Shown here one piece after another: positions 37,320 to 46,095 of a DNA stretch of 64,000 bases. The notes under the pieces were generated by a model. That model was given only the letters and a program-made list of their open reading frames with translations, did no database searches and was not told where the DNA came from. The stretch is taken from contig CAVZTX010000018.1 in the NCBI GenBank assembly GCA_963778375.1, forward strand, positions 142,104 through 206,103. The letters are read 5' to 3'. A program made the position numbers and the translations under genes. Each line of letters begins with the position of its first letter. Position 1 is the stretch's first letter. The DNA comes from CAVZTX01 sp963778375 (GTDB taxonomy: Bacteria; Chloroflexota; Ktedonobacteria; Ktedonobacterales; Ktedonobacteraceae).

Positions 37320-38864
37320 TTAGCGAGGTCCGGGGATCTCCATGCTATCGCGTCCGGCTTGCCGATCACTGCCAGTTTTATCTTTACCGTTCTGGCTATC
37401 CGGCGCGTCAGGGTTCGAGTTGTTGCGCTTTCTACCCAGGGAGCGTATTAAGGTAAAAAAAGCTGCTACGAGGCAAAAGCCTACGATAAGGTAGATCACA
37501 GTCACGATGCCAAGCAGGTCAGTGAGTGCTCCCATGAATAGCATGACCGGAATTGCGCCGCCATTGAAGAGCACCTGGTAAAAAGCAAGCACGCGACCAC
37601 GCATGGCATCAGGTGAATGTTCCTGTACCTGTGTTAGAGCAGGCACGACGATAAAGTCCAGGCTAACGCCCACCATTGCGGTGAGGAATATCATTAGCAC
37701 CAGAAGTGGCGGGTCAGTCAACAAACTTGTGGCATGTGACAAATTGGCAAGGAACTGCATAATTGGCAACATGCCTATTCCCAAAGCTGAGCCTAGCATT
37801 CCGATGCCGATGGTACGCCTTGTACCCAGGCGAGATACTATATTTGGAACCAGGATCGAGCCGAGCACCAGGCCAATTCCTGCGGGCGCAAACACAAGCG
37901 ATGTATCACTCGTAGGCAAATGCAAGAGACGCTGAACAAAGGTTGTTGCTAACTCGGCGATGATCAGCATAATTAGACCACCAAAGCAAGCTTGCCATAA
38001 TGCATCGATCAGCGTCCCGTCTTTACGAACCAATTGCCAGGTTTCTTTCAGGTCTTCAAGCATGCGCTTCCATGCACCCACCAGCCAATCGACTTTGGTC
38101 AAGGTCGTAAGATCGGATGCTGGAGTGGTAGACTCTTCACTGACTTTTGACTCGACAGCCATCGTATCTCCTGTCTTAACGGCAATCAGGTCTCCTGTGA
38201 GATGGCGGACGATTTCATGTTCACGTGGCAAGCTGCGGGTGAGGGCTGCCGCAATCAGGTAGAGAACAGTGATGATGGCAAAGAGCATCTCAACCGACGT
38301 TAAGGTGAGCGAAAAGCTACCCATGTGGAGCACTACGTTAGGGAGTAAGTTGAGTGCCAGCGGTCCGAATATGAGTAAGCCGACTGCCTGGCTCATATTC
38401 AGTGTCAGGTTATACAGCGAGAGCGCAGGCAATAGTTCCGCCTCACCAACGAGTCGTGGAATGATGGCTCCTTCAGCGGGCGTAAAAAAGAGTCCGACGA
38501 GCGAGAAAAAGAAGGCCAGTATGTAGATAGAGTAGAATTGCTGAGGGATGACTATCAATGCAACCACGAAAAGTGCTGTTGCAAATGCGCGAATTGCGTT
38601 GCTGACCCACAGTACCCTGCGGCGATCCATGCGGTCTACCAATGTCCCAGCGGGAGCACCAAGCAGGACGAGTGGCAGGCTCAAGGCGATAATCACGAGA
38701 CCTACCGCCGTTGCCGAATGCGTCTCATTGGTGATCAATACGATCATTGCATAGCTAGCGGTAAACTGGACGCTAAGGTAGATGACCTGAGCTAACCAGA
38801 GACGAAACAGTGCAGGATGATGTAGTACCCGTAAAACTGATAGCCCTTGGAATAATTTTCCCAT
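37320..38864 (-). CDS. MFS transporter
   Basis: A 514-aa major facilitator with about 12 membrane helices in two halves joined by a cytosolic loop of about 90 residues (VKTGDTMAVESKVSEE and beyond). Motif A after helix 2 is GTLVDRMDRRRVLWVSN. The second half has LGTRRTIGIGMLGSALG at the matching place. The last 40 residues are hydrophilic (KRNNSNPDAPDSQNGKDKTG). The layout is that of drug/macrolide efflux MFS proteins (MefA-like), but the substrate is not readable. Confidence 0.88.
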   Translation of the reverse strand: MGKLFQGLSVLRVLHHPALFRLWLAQVIYLSVQFTASYAMIVLITNETHSATAVGLVIIALSLPLVLLGAPAGTLVDRMDRRRVLWVSNAIRAFATALFVVALIVIPQQFYSIYILAFFFSLVGLFFTPAEGAIIPRLVGEAELLPALSLYNLTLNMSQAVGLLIFGPLALNLLPNVVLHMGSFSLTLTSVEMLFAIITVLYLIAAALTRSLPREHEIVRHLTGDLIAVKTGDTMAVESKVSEESTTPASDLTTLTKVDWLVGAWKRMLEDLKETWQLVRKDGTLIDALWQACFGGLIMLIIAELATTFVQRLLHLPTSDTSLVFAPAGIGLVLGSILVPNIVSRLGTRRTIGIGMLGSALGIGMLPIMQFLANLSHATSLLTDPPLLVLMIFLTAMVGVSLDFIVVPALTQVQEHSPDAMRGRVLAFYQVLFNGGAIPVMLFMGALTDLLGIVTVIYLIVGFCLVAAFFTLIRSLGRKRNNSNPDAPDSQNGKDKTGSDRQAGRDSMEIPGPR

Positions 38865-39210
38865 GCACTGTCTCCCTCATGAGTATCTATTTTCCTCTTG
38901 AAACACTTGTTAGGAGCAATTTCATGTCACAGTGGATCGCTCCATGCTAACAACTTACCGACAAACTATTCTTGGGTTTACTGCTTCCCTGCCTGCTGCA
39001 TCATACTACAAGTCTCCTATGGTCGCAAGTAGGAGCAATTTAGGGTCTATGTCCTTCTCAGAACATGGTTTTCCCTTGACACCGTCTGACTTAACGGCAT
39101 ACTGTATTAGCAAGAATCTCTACAATCATCATGCTTGTCTATAGCAAAGACAATTCTCGCAGCAATTTTGATACATTGTTACCCATTTTAGATCTGTTTG
39201 GGAGGATGAA
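38865..39210. other. intergenic region
   Basis: The divergent upstream region of the MFS and acyltransferase genes. It is A+T-richer than its surroundings. No repeat, RNA or credible gene was seen; the frame at 38932-39144 has no coding character. Confidence 0.4.
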
Positions 39211-40121
39211 TTGTCATCAATTTATTGGCTGGCGCGGGGAGGGAGTGCGCTTGCGGGGTGGATGCCACGAGTGGCAAGGCATGGTTTAGGCTATGCCGTG
39301 GGTGTGGGAAGTTACGTGGGGTGGCGTTCAAAGCGACGGGTGACGCAACGGAATATGGCTATCGTAACGGGACGTTCGGTGCGGGACCCGTATGTGCGGC
39401 ACCTGGCATATGCTTCATGGCGCAATTATGGTCGCTATGCTGCCGATTTTATAAATTTTGCCAATGTCGATGTCGCGGCGATTGAGTCACATACGCGTGA
39501 TATGACTGAGGGAGTTAACTGCTGGCAAGAATACGTAGAGCAAGCATTGCAGCCTGGACGTGGAGTTGTGATTGCGACCGCGCATTTTGGTAATTGGGAT
39601 ATGGCAGGCGCTATTCTTGCTCGCCATACACCGCTGTCCGCGGTGGCAGAAACGTTTCCTGATGAGCGATTAAATCACTTGTTGCAGAACCAGCGAATTG
39701 AAAAGGGTATAGGCATCATTCCGATGGAGGGTTCGGCGCGGCGCATTCTGCGGGTCTTGCAGCAGAATGCAAAGCGTTGCCATCGTGGTTGATCGTCCAG
39801 TGGAGGCAGATTCGGGTGTGCCTGTGACGTTCTTTGGACACAAGGCTTATGTGCCGAGTGGTCCTGCCGCGCTGGCGCTTAAAAGTGGTGCGGCGATTAT
39901 GCCGGGTTACGTATGGTATGGGCATCGTCACCAATTTTATCTACGGGCGTTTCCCCCGATTTTTCCTCAAGTCAGCAAAGGTAGGGACAAGGCTGATGAA
40001 ATCGCTCGTTTGACGCAATGTATCTACAATTCATTGGAAGAAATGGTGCGCGCGTGGCCGACGCAATGGTATATGTTCCGCCCGTTCTGGCCGACTTCAG
40101 CGAGTGAAGAGGTTAAAATAA
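39211..40121 (+). pseudogene. LpxL/PatA-like lysophospholipid acyltransferase, frameshifted
   Basis: An acyltransferase of the HtrB/LpxL family, about 300 aa in two frames. The first ends after RILRVLQQN; the second goes on with VAIVVDRPVEADSGVPVTFF and the typical end WPTQWYMFRPFW. The HxxxxD catalytic motif is in IATAHFGNWDMAGA near residue 130. The break near 39770 fits one inserted base. A second inserted base in GTTAAAATAA would restore a TAA at 40119-40121 directly before the next ATG. In actinobacteria this family (PatA) acylates phosphatidylinositol mannosides; the PimA-like gene nearby supports such a role. Confidence 0.75.
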
Positions 40122-41012
40122 ATGTACTACCTGTTTCGCTTTGCCACTGTGGTTGTGCCATGGATTCCTCGTCGGATGGTGCTCGCGCTTGGAAGTGTAA
40201 TAGGGCTTATAGCGTGGCTGATTGCAACAAAGGCGAGAAGGCAGGCAACGAAGAATATTATGCATGTGCTCGGTGCACAGGTACAAGAGACGCGCGCTGG
40301 TCGCAAACGACTGCGGCGCACTGTGCAAGGCATGTTTGTGAATAATGTGCGTAATTACCTGGAGCTATTTTCTCTGCGGTCTCTCTCGTCGAAAGAAATC
40401 TTGCGCAATATAGATGTCGAGGGGGTAGAACACCTGGACGCGGCTCTTGCGCAGGGAAAAGGAGTCATTCTCTTTGCGACGCATCAGGGACCGTTTGACT
40501 ATATTGTCCAGTATATGGGAATCAAGGGATACGACGTGACCATTCCTGTTGAGCACTTAAAAGACCAGCGTGTGCTGAATCTGGTGCTCGATCTGCGCAA
40601 AAGTCACGGCACCCAGTTTCTGCCGTTGGGAGGTAGCTCACCAATGCGGGCTGTTGTGCAGAAGCTGCGAGACAATAAGATTGTGTTGTTAACTGCTGAT
40701 AGAGCTATTGAGGGGCAAAGTGTTGAAGTAGATTTTTTCGGCGCGCCAGCCCGACTGCCTATAGGGACGGTCAGACTGGCGCAACGTACGGGCGCGGCGT
40801 TAGTTGGCGCACGTTGTTACCGCATGCCTCAAGGATTGGCCACCGGTCAATGGGTTCCACTTTCATTGGACTTGAACGACGAGCAACGAAGCAATACAGA
40901 TGATTTACTGCATGCAGTTATAGAAAAGATGGAGCAATTCATTCGCCAGCACCCTGAGCAGTGGATAGCATTTAGTCCCATCTGGATAGAAGATATCAAG
41001 AGCGGCTCTTGA
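40122..41012 (+). CDS. LpxL/PatA-like lysophospholipid acyltransferase
   Basis: A 296-aa paralog of the preceding gene. It begins with a hydrophobic N-terminal anchor (YYLFRFATVVVPWIPRRMVLA), has the catalytic HxxxxD in LFATHQGPFDYIVQY near residue 125, LLTADRAIEGQSVEVDFFG near 190, and ends HPEQWIAFSPIW. It follows the first acyltransferase without a gap, so the two are probably co-translated and may add two acyl chains to one glycolipid. Its 3' end overlaps the convergent PHP gene by 17 nt. Confidence 0.85.
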   Translation: MYYLFRFATVVVPWIPRRMVLALGSVIGLIAWLIATKARRQATKNIMHVLGAQVQETRAGRKRLRRTVQGMFVNNVRNYLELFSLRSLSSKEILRNIDVEGVEHLDAALAQGKGVILFATHQGPFDYIVQYMGIKGYDVTIPVEHLKDQRVLNLVLDLRKSHGTQFLPLGGSSPMRAVVQKLRDNKIVLLTADRAIEGQSVEVDFFGAPARLPIGTVRLAQRTGAALVGARCYRMPQGLATGQWVPLSLDLNDEQRSNTDDLLHAVIEKMEQFIRQHPEQWIAFSPIWIEDIKSGS

Positions 41013-41772
41013 GCGTTCTCATGATACGTCGCGGAGGATCGACAAACCAGCTCCAGGCGCACTGAGCAACGTAGGAGGCCGGGGAAAGACGAACAGGTGG
41101 AATTTCTTGCCCACCGGAGCGCACGGTTCGCTCAAGAATGGCACGGCGCAGATCATCGGAACTACTTCCCGGAAAGAGGGTGTAAGCGGCCCCGATGTGC
41201 TGCCAGAAGTGTGCATCGCTTCCCCCCATTTCGGCAAATCGCCACTGTTCATTGGCAAGACGTACGGTTGAACGCTTCGAGGCATTAGCAGGCGAGGGAT
41301 TATATATTTCTATGCCGTCAATCTGAAATCCCTTGTTAAGTAACTCATCGATCTTGGCGCGGCTCAAACTTGGCACAAGCCGTCCCAGGGGATGCGGAAT
41401 GATCACTAATCCGCCTTGCTCTTTAATCGCTTCGATGCTGGCTTCAACGGAGCGCAGCGCTTTGGGAGCTTTGTTCACAAACAGGCCAAGCAGATGACCA
41501 TTGCGTGTACTGACCTCAACGCCTGTTATCAATTGCAGCGGACTTTCTTGTTGTGCCAATAGCTCTGCTACACGCTTTGCCCCCTCTACCTGGTCGTGAT
41601 CGGTCACGGCGATTACCTGTAATCCCCGGCGAGTCGCCTCCTTGATGATGCGCGCTGGGCTGGCTGTACCGTCACTCAAGTTCGTATGCATATGCGTATC
41701 AGCACGGCTATATTTCTCGAAATGGGAAAGGTCATTGTCATTCGTTCCCTCTTGAAAATCGTTTGAATCCAT
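40996..41772 (-). CDS. PHP-domain phosphoesterase, TrpH/RNase AM-like
   Basis: A 258-aa PHP metal-dependent phosphoesterase. Metal ligands are seen in ADTHMHTNLSDG at residue 25, VTDHDQVEGAKR near 57, GVEVSTRNGHLLG near 83, IIPHPLGR near 120 and GGSDAHFWQHIGAAYT near 190. Relatives hydrolyse 3',5'-bisnucleotides or trim RNA 5' ends. In Chloroflexota and Actinobacteria it is often found next to PimA-like glycosyltransferases. It is transcribed divergently from the glycosyltransferase. Confidence 0.88.
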   Translation of the reverse strand: MDSNDFQEGTNDNDLSHFEKYSRADTHMHTNLSDGTASPARIIKEATRRGLQVIAVTDHDQVEGAKRVAELLAQQESPLQLITGVEVSTRNGHLLGLFVNKAPKALRSVEASIEAIKEQGGLVIIPHPLGRLVPSLSRAKIDELLNKGFQIDGIEIYNPSPANASKRSTVRLANEQWRFAEMGGSDAHFWQHIGAAYTLFPGSSSDDLRRAILERTVRSGGQEIPPVRLSPASYVAQCAWSWFVDPPRRIMRTLKSRS

Positions 41773-41820
41773 AGAGCCTCAAATCTATCGTTATGCTTCT
41801 GAGAAGCACGTTTGAAACAT

Positions 41821-41863
41821 TTCACATTCTCATAAAAACACATGTATATATTTGTGTTATGAT
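41821..41863 (+). promoter_or_regulatory. possible promoter/operator of glycosyltransferase gene
   Basis: An A+T-rich patch with an inverted repeat AACACA (41837-41842) and TGTGTT (41853-41858) around TGTATATATT, and TATGAT at 41858-41863. It lies in the gap between the divergent PHP and glycosyltransferase genes. Weak evidence only. Confidence 0.3.
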
Positions 41864-41964
41864 AGAGAGCAGAAAACTTAGACAAAGTGGAGTGGCGTAG
41901 CACGCTCCTTCCTATAATCAAACAATAGCGTAAGAAGCGCTTAAGGTCAAGCTGGGGGTTGCGC

Positions 41965-43107
41965 ATGAAAATTGGCCTCGTATCGCCTTATGATTGGAAT
42001 TACCCGGGAGGAGTACGTGATCACATCCTCAATCTTTCCGATCAATTCATCCAGATGGACCACGATGTTCGCATTCTGGCACCAGGCCCGGGTACAAAAG
42101 GCAAATTGTCGGAGGCCCATATCTACAATATGGGACGAACTATACCTTTTCCCATCAATGGCTCAATTGCACGCATCACCTTTGTTCCCGCCCTGACGTG
42201 GCGTGTGCGGCGGGTCTTACAACGTGAACATTTTGATATTATCCACGTCCATGAACCGCTGGTGCCGGGGCTTTCGCTGACGGTTTTACGGCTTTCACGC
42301 ACTCTGACCGTTGGGACGTTCCACGCCTTTGCTAAACCTGGTATGACCTCTACCCCCTACCTGGCGTATGCCTCGGCCTATCCATTTCTGCGACGTTATT
42401 TTCGCCACCTGACCGGTCGGATTGCCGTCTCCAATGCCGCTTACCAATTCGTCTCTCACTACTTTCCTGCCGACTATCGCATCATCCCTAATGGTATCGA
42501 TTTGCAGCGCTTCAATCCATATAGTGCACCTTTGCCGCGATTTATGGATGATAAGTGGAATATTTTGTTTGTGGGTCGGTTTGAGCGGCGCAAGGGTGCC
42601 AAGTATCTGCTGCGAGCTATTCCGGCTATTCGTGAGCGACATCCGAATACACGATTTATCTTCGTGGGGGAAGGTCGTCTGAGGGCAGGTTTTCAACGCT
42701 TTGTGGAGCAGGCCGGGTGGCGCGACGTTGTTTTTACGGGTTATGTCTCGGATGAAGATCTCCCACGCTACTTTGCTAGCGCCCATGTTTTTTCTGCTCC
42801 AGCGACCGGGGGCGAAAGCATGGGTATCGTGCTTTTAGAGGCGATGGCATCAGGCACTCCGGTCGTGGCTTCCAACATCGCGGGCTATGCTACGGTCGTG
42901 AATTCAGGTACAGATGGATTGTTGACTACACCCCGCGATAGTGAGGAGCTGGCGAGCGCGGTATCATATCTGCTTGAAAATGAGCCGTTACGACAGCGGT
43001 TTATCCATGCGGGTCTGCAAAAGGCGCGCGACTATGCCTGGCCCCAGGTTGCACGACGTATCATGGACTATTATTGCTGGCTATTGGATCAACGAAGGAC
43101 GGGGTAA
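41965..43107 (+). CDS. PimA-like GT4 glycosyltransferase
   Basis: A 380-aa GT-B retaining glycosyltransferase. The N-terminus MKIGLVSPYDWNYPGGVRDH and the HVHEPLVPGLSLTVL block closely follow phosphatidylinositol alpha-mannosyltransferase PimA. The C-terminal half has FVGRFERRKGAKYLLRAIP and the E-x7-E motif in GGESMGIVLLEAMASG. The ATG at 41965 is preferred over the TTG at 41959. With two PatA-like acyltransferases and a PHP protein nearby, it probably mannosylates a phosphatidylinositol-like lipid at the membrane. Confidence 0.85.
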   Translation: MKIGLVSPYDWNYPGGVRDHILNLSDQFIQMDHDVRILAPGPGTKGKLSEAHIYNMGRTIPFPINGSIARITFVPALTWRVRRVLQREHFDIIHVHEPLVPGLSLTVLRLSRTLTVGTFHAFAKPGMTSTPYLAYASAYPFLRRYFRHLTGRIAVSNAAYQFVSHYFPADYRIIPNGIDLQRFNPYSAPLPRFMDDKWNILFVGRFERRKGAKYLLRAIPAIRERHPNTRFIFVGEGRLRAGFQRFVEQAGWRDVVFTGYVSDEDLPRYFASAHVFSAPATGGESMGIVLLEAMASGTPVVASNIAGYATVVNSGTDGLLTTPRDSEELASAVSYLLENEPLRQRFIHAGLQKARDYAWPQVARRIMDYYCWLLDQRRTG

Positions 43108-43111
43108 GGTC

Positions 43112-44413
43112 TTAACGCCCTGTCACCGCATTCGCATGCGCCGGAAACCCCTCGAATTCTGCTAAGCGGCGCGTTGTCTCGCTCAAGGAGGCATATCCTT
43201 CGGAAGTCAGGTAGGCAATGCCGGTACGTTTCAGAAAGTCGTAGACCGAGGTGCAAGAGAATGTATGGGCAAAGCCGCCTGTGGGTAGGATGGCGTTCGT
43301 TCCCACGCAGTAGTTCCCAGTGCAGAAGGGCGTATGTTCGCCGAGCAGAATCTCACCTGCATTCTTTAACTGTGGCAATAAGGCAAAATGGTTGCTTATC
43401 TGCACTTCGAGGTGCTCTGGGGCGTATTCGTTGACAAAATCGATGGCTTCGGTCATGTTCGATGTCAGGACAATGCCACCAGTGCCCTCGGGAGACTCGA
43501 ACACGGTGCGGCAAAAAGCTTGCCGCCATTCTGGAAGGGCTGCCATTTTCTCGGGCAACAAGGCTATGACGGCTTCGGCGAGGGAACGACTATCTGTCAC
43601 GAGCAGGCTGGAAGAGTCGGGGCCGTGTTCGGCTTCAATCAACAGGTCACGTGCCACGAGGTCGGGATTCGCATTTGCATCGGCGAGTAGAATTGACTCG
43701 CTAGGGCCAGCGGGTAAGCCTACATCGACGGTTCCGTAGAGAAGGCGTTTAGCGGCCGCTACATAGCCACTGCCAGGGCCGGTGATTTTATGCACGCGGG
43801 CAATCGTGGATGTGCCATAGGCAAGGGCTGCAATGGCCTGGGCACCACCAATGCGATAGATTTCGTGTACGCCGCATAGGTCGGCCGCGACGAGTGAGGC
43901 TGGATCGACGCTGCCATCTGGCGCGGGTGGCGTGCAAACGACGATGCGGGGAACGCCTGCTATATGTGCGGGCGTGGCGAGCATGTACATGACGGATGGG
44001 AATGCGCCTTTGCCACGTGGTACGTAGAGTCCTACTGAACTGATCGGGGTGATCTTTTCGCCAGCGATTACGCCTGGGGCAACTTCTGTAAACCAGAGTT
44101 CGTGTGGCATTTGCCGTTCATGGAATGTGCGCACGTTGTGAATGGCATGTTCGAGGGCTGCACGTACTGATGGATCGAGTGTTTGATGGGCCTGCTCAAT
44201 TTCCTCGCGGCTGACACGCAGTTGCTGCGGTGTGAGCTGTACGCGGTCAAAGCGTTTTGTGAGTTCGACAAGCGCTTCGTCACCGCGCTCGCGTATTGCC
44301 TGCACAATTGGGCGAACGCGCTCGATGAGTTCATCAATTTGGGTTTCGGCGCGGCGGAGTAGACGCTGCCTTTGGGATGCGTTCAAGGTGGCTAGTTCAT
44401 AAAAATGGATCAT
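43112..44413 (-). CDS. hisD: histidinol dehydrogenase HisD
   Basis: Catalyses the last two steps of histidine synthesis, L-histidinol to L-histidine, with zinc and two NAD+. The 433-aa protein is of normal length. Recognised blocks are ISSVGLYVPRGKGAFPSVMYM near 122, IGGAQAIAALAYGT near 190, KITGPGSGYVAAAKRLLYG near 213, IEAEHGPDSSSLLVT near 265 (zinc and catalytic His), and EYAPEHLEVQ near 330. It is the last gene of the his operon here, 1 nt after hisI. Confidence 0.96.
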   Translation of the reverse strand: MIHFYELATLNASQRQRLLRRAETQIDELIERVRPIVQAIRERGDEALVELTKRFDRVQLTPQQLRVSREEIEQAHQTLDPSVRAALEHAIHNVRTFHERQMPHELWFTEVAPGVIAGEKITPISSVGLYVPRGKGAFPSVMYMLATPAHIAGVPRIVVCTPPAPDGSVDPASLVAADLCGVHEIYRIGGAQAIAALAYGTSTIARVHKITGPGSGYVAAAKRLLYGTVDVGLPAGPSESILLADANANPDLVARDLLIEAEHGPDSSSLLVTDSRSLAEAVIALLPEKMAALPEWRQAFCRTVFESPEGTGGIVLTSNMTEAIDFVNEYAPEHLEVQISNHFALLPQLKNAGEILLGEHTPFCTGNYCVGTNAILPTGGFAHTFSCTSVYDFLKRTGIAYLTSEGYASLSETTRRLAEFEGFPAHANAVTGR

Positions 44414-44414
44414 G

Positions 44415-45329
44415 TTATTTTCCTATCAGGCCCTTGCGGCGCATTTGTTCGAGGTCGAATTCGGCGGGGGCAAGGGGGCTGATGCGAGCCTCGGCGCATG
44501 CCCAGCCGATGAAGGCAAATCCGAGCTGGAGACCTTGCGCGACCAGGGATGAGTCGTTGCTGGTGAGCAGGTTCAGACATTGCTGCTGTTGCTCGATGGC
44601 CTTTTCTTGGCTGTAGAGTTCCTGGTATCCCTTCAAAACTGAGGCATGGGGCAGAAAATCTTCGTAACGCAGGTTTAAGGTTGCGGCCAGCAGTAACAGC
44701 CAGTATCCTACCTGGCTGCCTTCGAGTATTGTGTCTGACTCTTTGTCTACGTGAACGTGGTCGCCGCTCTGCACTTCGGTCAGTTCTTCCAATTCATCCG
44801 CGAATCGTGCTGCCAGGTAGCTCTGACTATGCTCTTGCAGCAGGCGCGAGGTGTTGGACTCTTCGCTCAAATCATGATCTCGCAAATAGAGGTAGACGCC
44901 GTACAGTTGACGCATGGTTGATTCTAAGGGCGCAGTCCATTGGGACACGGTGGCCGGGTCTTTCTTATAGACAGTCTCGGGATCGAAAACGCGTTCGGCA
45001 ATAGTTTCATATGTGTCGTTGGGTAGAAGACGGCGGTAATAACAACTGCGATAGCCTGTATGGCAGGCTGCGCCGCCTTGTTGTACCACGTGGATCAGGA
45101 GGCTATTTTCTTCGCAATTCACGAGGATGTCGCGCACTTGCTGTATGTTGCCGGACTGTTCGCCCTTGTGCCAGATGGTATTGCGCGAACGGCTAAAAAA
45201 GTGTGTGTAGCCGGTCTCGCGGGTGCGTTGTAGCGCTTCCTCGTTCATAAACGCCACCATCAGCACTTCTGAAGTGGCATCATCCTGGATGACAACGGGT
45301 ATCAAGCCCTGGCGATCAAATTTCAGCAT
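44415..45329 (-). CDS. hisI: phosphoribosyl-AMP cyclohydrolase HisI with C-terminal HisE/MazG-like region
   Basis: The first 115 residues are HisI: LKFDRQGLIPVVIQDDATSE, ETGYTHFFSRSRNTIWHKGE, and CHTGYRSCYYR with the zinc and active-site Cys. The remaining 190 residues are helical, with FADELEELTEVQSGDH and ESDTILEGSQVGYWLLLLAA, reminiscent of the HisE/MazG pyrophosphohydrolase fold but longer and diverged. It may supply the phosphoribosyl-ATP pyrophosphatase step. The ATG at 45329 overlaps the true hisF stop; the longer frame to 46106 is a false fusion made by a hisF frameshift. Confidence 0.85.
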   Translation of the reverse strand: MLKFDRQGLIPVVIQDDATSEVLMVAFMNEEALQRTRETGYTHFFSRSRNTIWHKGEQSGNIQQVRDILVNCEENSLLIHVVQQGGAACHTGYRSCYYRRLLPNDTYETIAERVFDPETVYKKDPATVSQWTAPLESTMRQLYGVYLYLRDHDLSEESNTSRLLQEHSQSYLAARFADELEELTEVQSGDHVHVDKESDTILEGSQVGYWLLLLAATLNLRYEDFLPHASVLKGYQELYSQEKAIEQQQQCLNLLTSNDSSLVAQGLQLGFAFIGWACAEARISPLAPAEFDLEQMRRKGLIGK

Positions 45330-46091
45330 GGCCGCACCGTAACCCCCTTTTGCTGTAGATAGTCCTTGACCTGGCAGACGCGAAACTGGCCGAAGTGGAA
45401 AATGGATGCGGCCAATACTGCATCTGCTCCACCAACTGTCAGGCCTTCGTAGAAATGCTCCAGTATGCCGACGCCGCCAGAGGCGATGACGGGCACCGAG
45501 ACGGCTGAGGAGACTCGTGGCGTTGAGCGCAAGATCGTATCCCTGCTGCGTGCCGTCTCGATCCATGCTGGTGAGAAGGATTTCACCTGCGCCGAGGACT
45601 ACGCCTCGCTGTGCCCATTCTAACACATCCATGCCGGTTGCAGTACGTCCACCATGAATGAAGACCTCGTAGTTGCTCGGCATAGCGGCGTTGCTGCGGG
45701 CGTCGATGGCAAGCACGATACACTGTGCACCGAATTGCTCCGCTCCTTGACGTAAGAGGTCGGGGTTTTGTACGGCGGCCGTATTTAGCGAGGTTTTGTC
45801 GGCCCCTGCTCCTAGCGTAGCGCGAATGTCCTCGACGCTACGTATGCCCCCACCGACCGTGACGGGAATGAATACCTGTTCGGCGGTGCGGCGTACGACG
45901 TCGAGCATGGTGGCACGATTCTCGTACGAGGCTGTGATATCAAGGAAAACCAACTCGTCCGCGCCTTCTGCATTATAGTACGCAGCAAGTTCCACAGGGT
46001 CACCTGCATCCCGCAGGTTGACGAAACTGATGCCTTTGACGACGCGCCCGGCAGCTACATCAAGACAAGGGATGATGCGTTTGGTTAGCAT
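45323..46091 (-). pseudogene. hisF: imidazole glycerol phosphate synthase subunit HisF, one frameshift
   Basis: HisF forms imidazole glycerol phosphate from PRFAR using ammonia supplied by HisH. The first 180 residues are canonical: TKRIIPCLDVAAGRVVKG, VTVGGGIRSVEDIRATL, LTSMDRDGTQQGYDLALNA with both catalytic Asp residues. The protein then continues in another phase with RVSSAVSVPVIASGGVG and ends QQKGVTVRPC, TGA at 45323. The break near 45517-45525 fits one extra base; total length is 3n+1. The gene is near full family length (256 aa), so a sequencing error is quite possible. Confidence 0.85.
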
Positions 46092-46095
46092 GGTT

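Noticed and set aside
38932..39144. A 70-codon gene upstream of the acyltransferase
   Set aside because: No coding character; probably promoter region.
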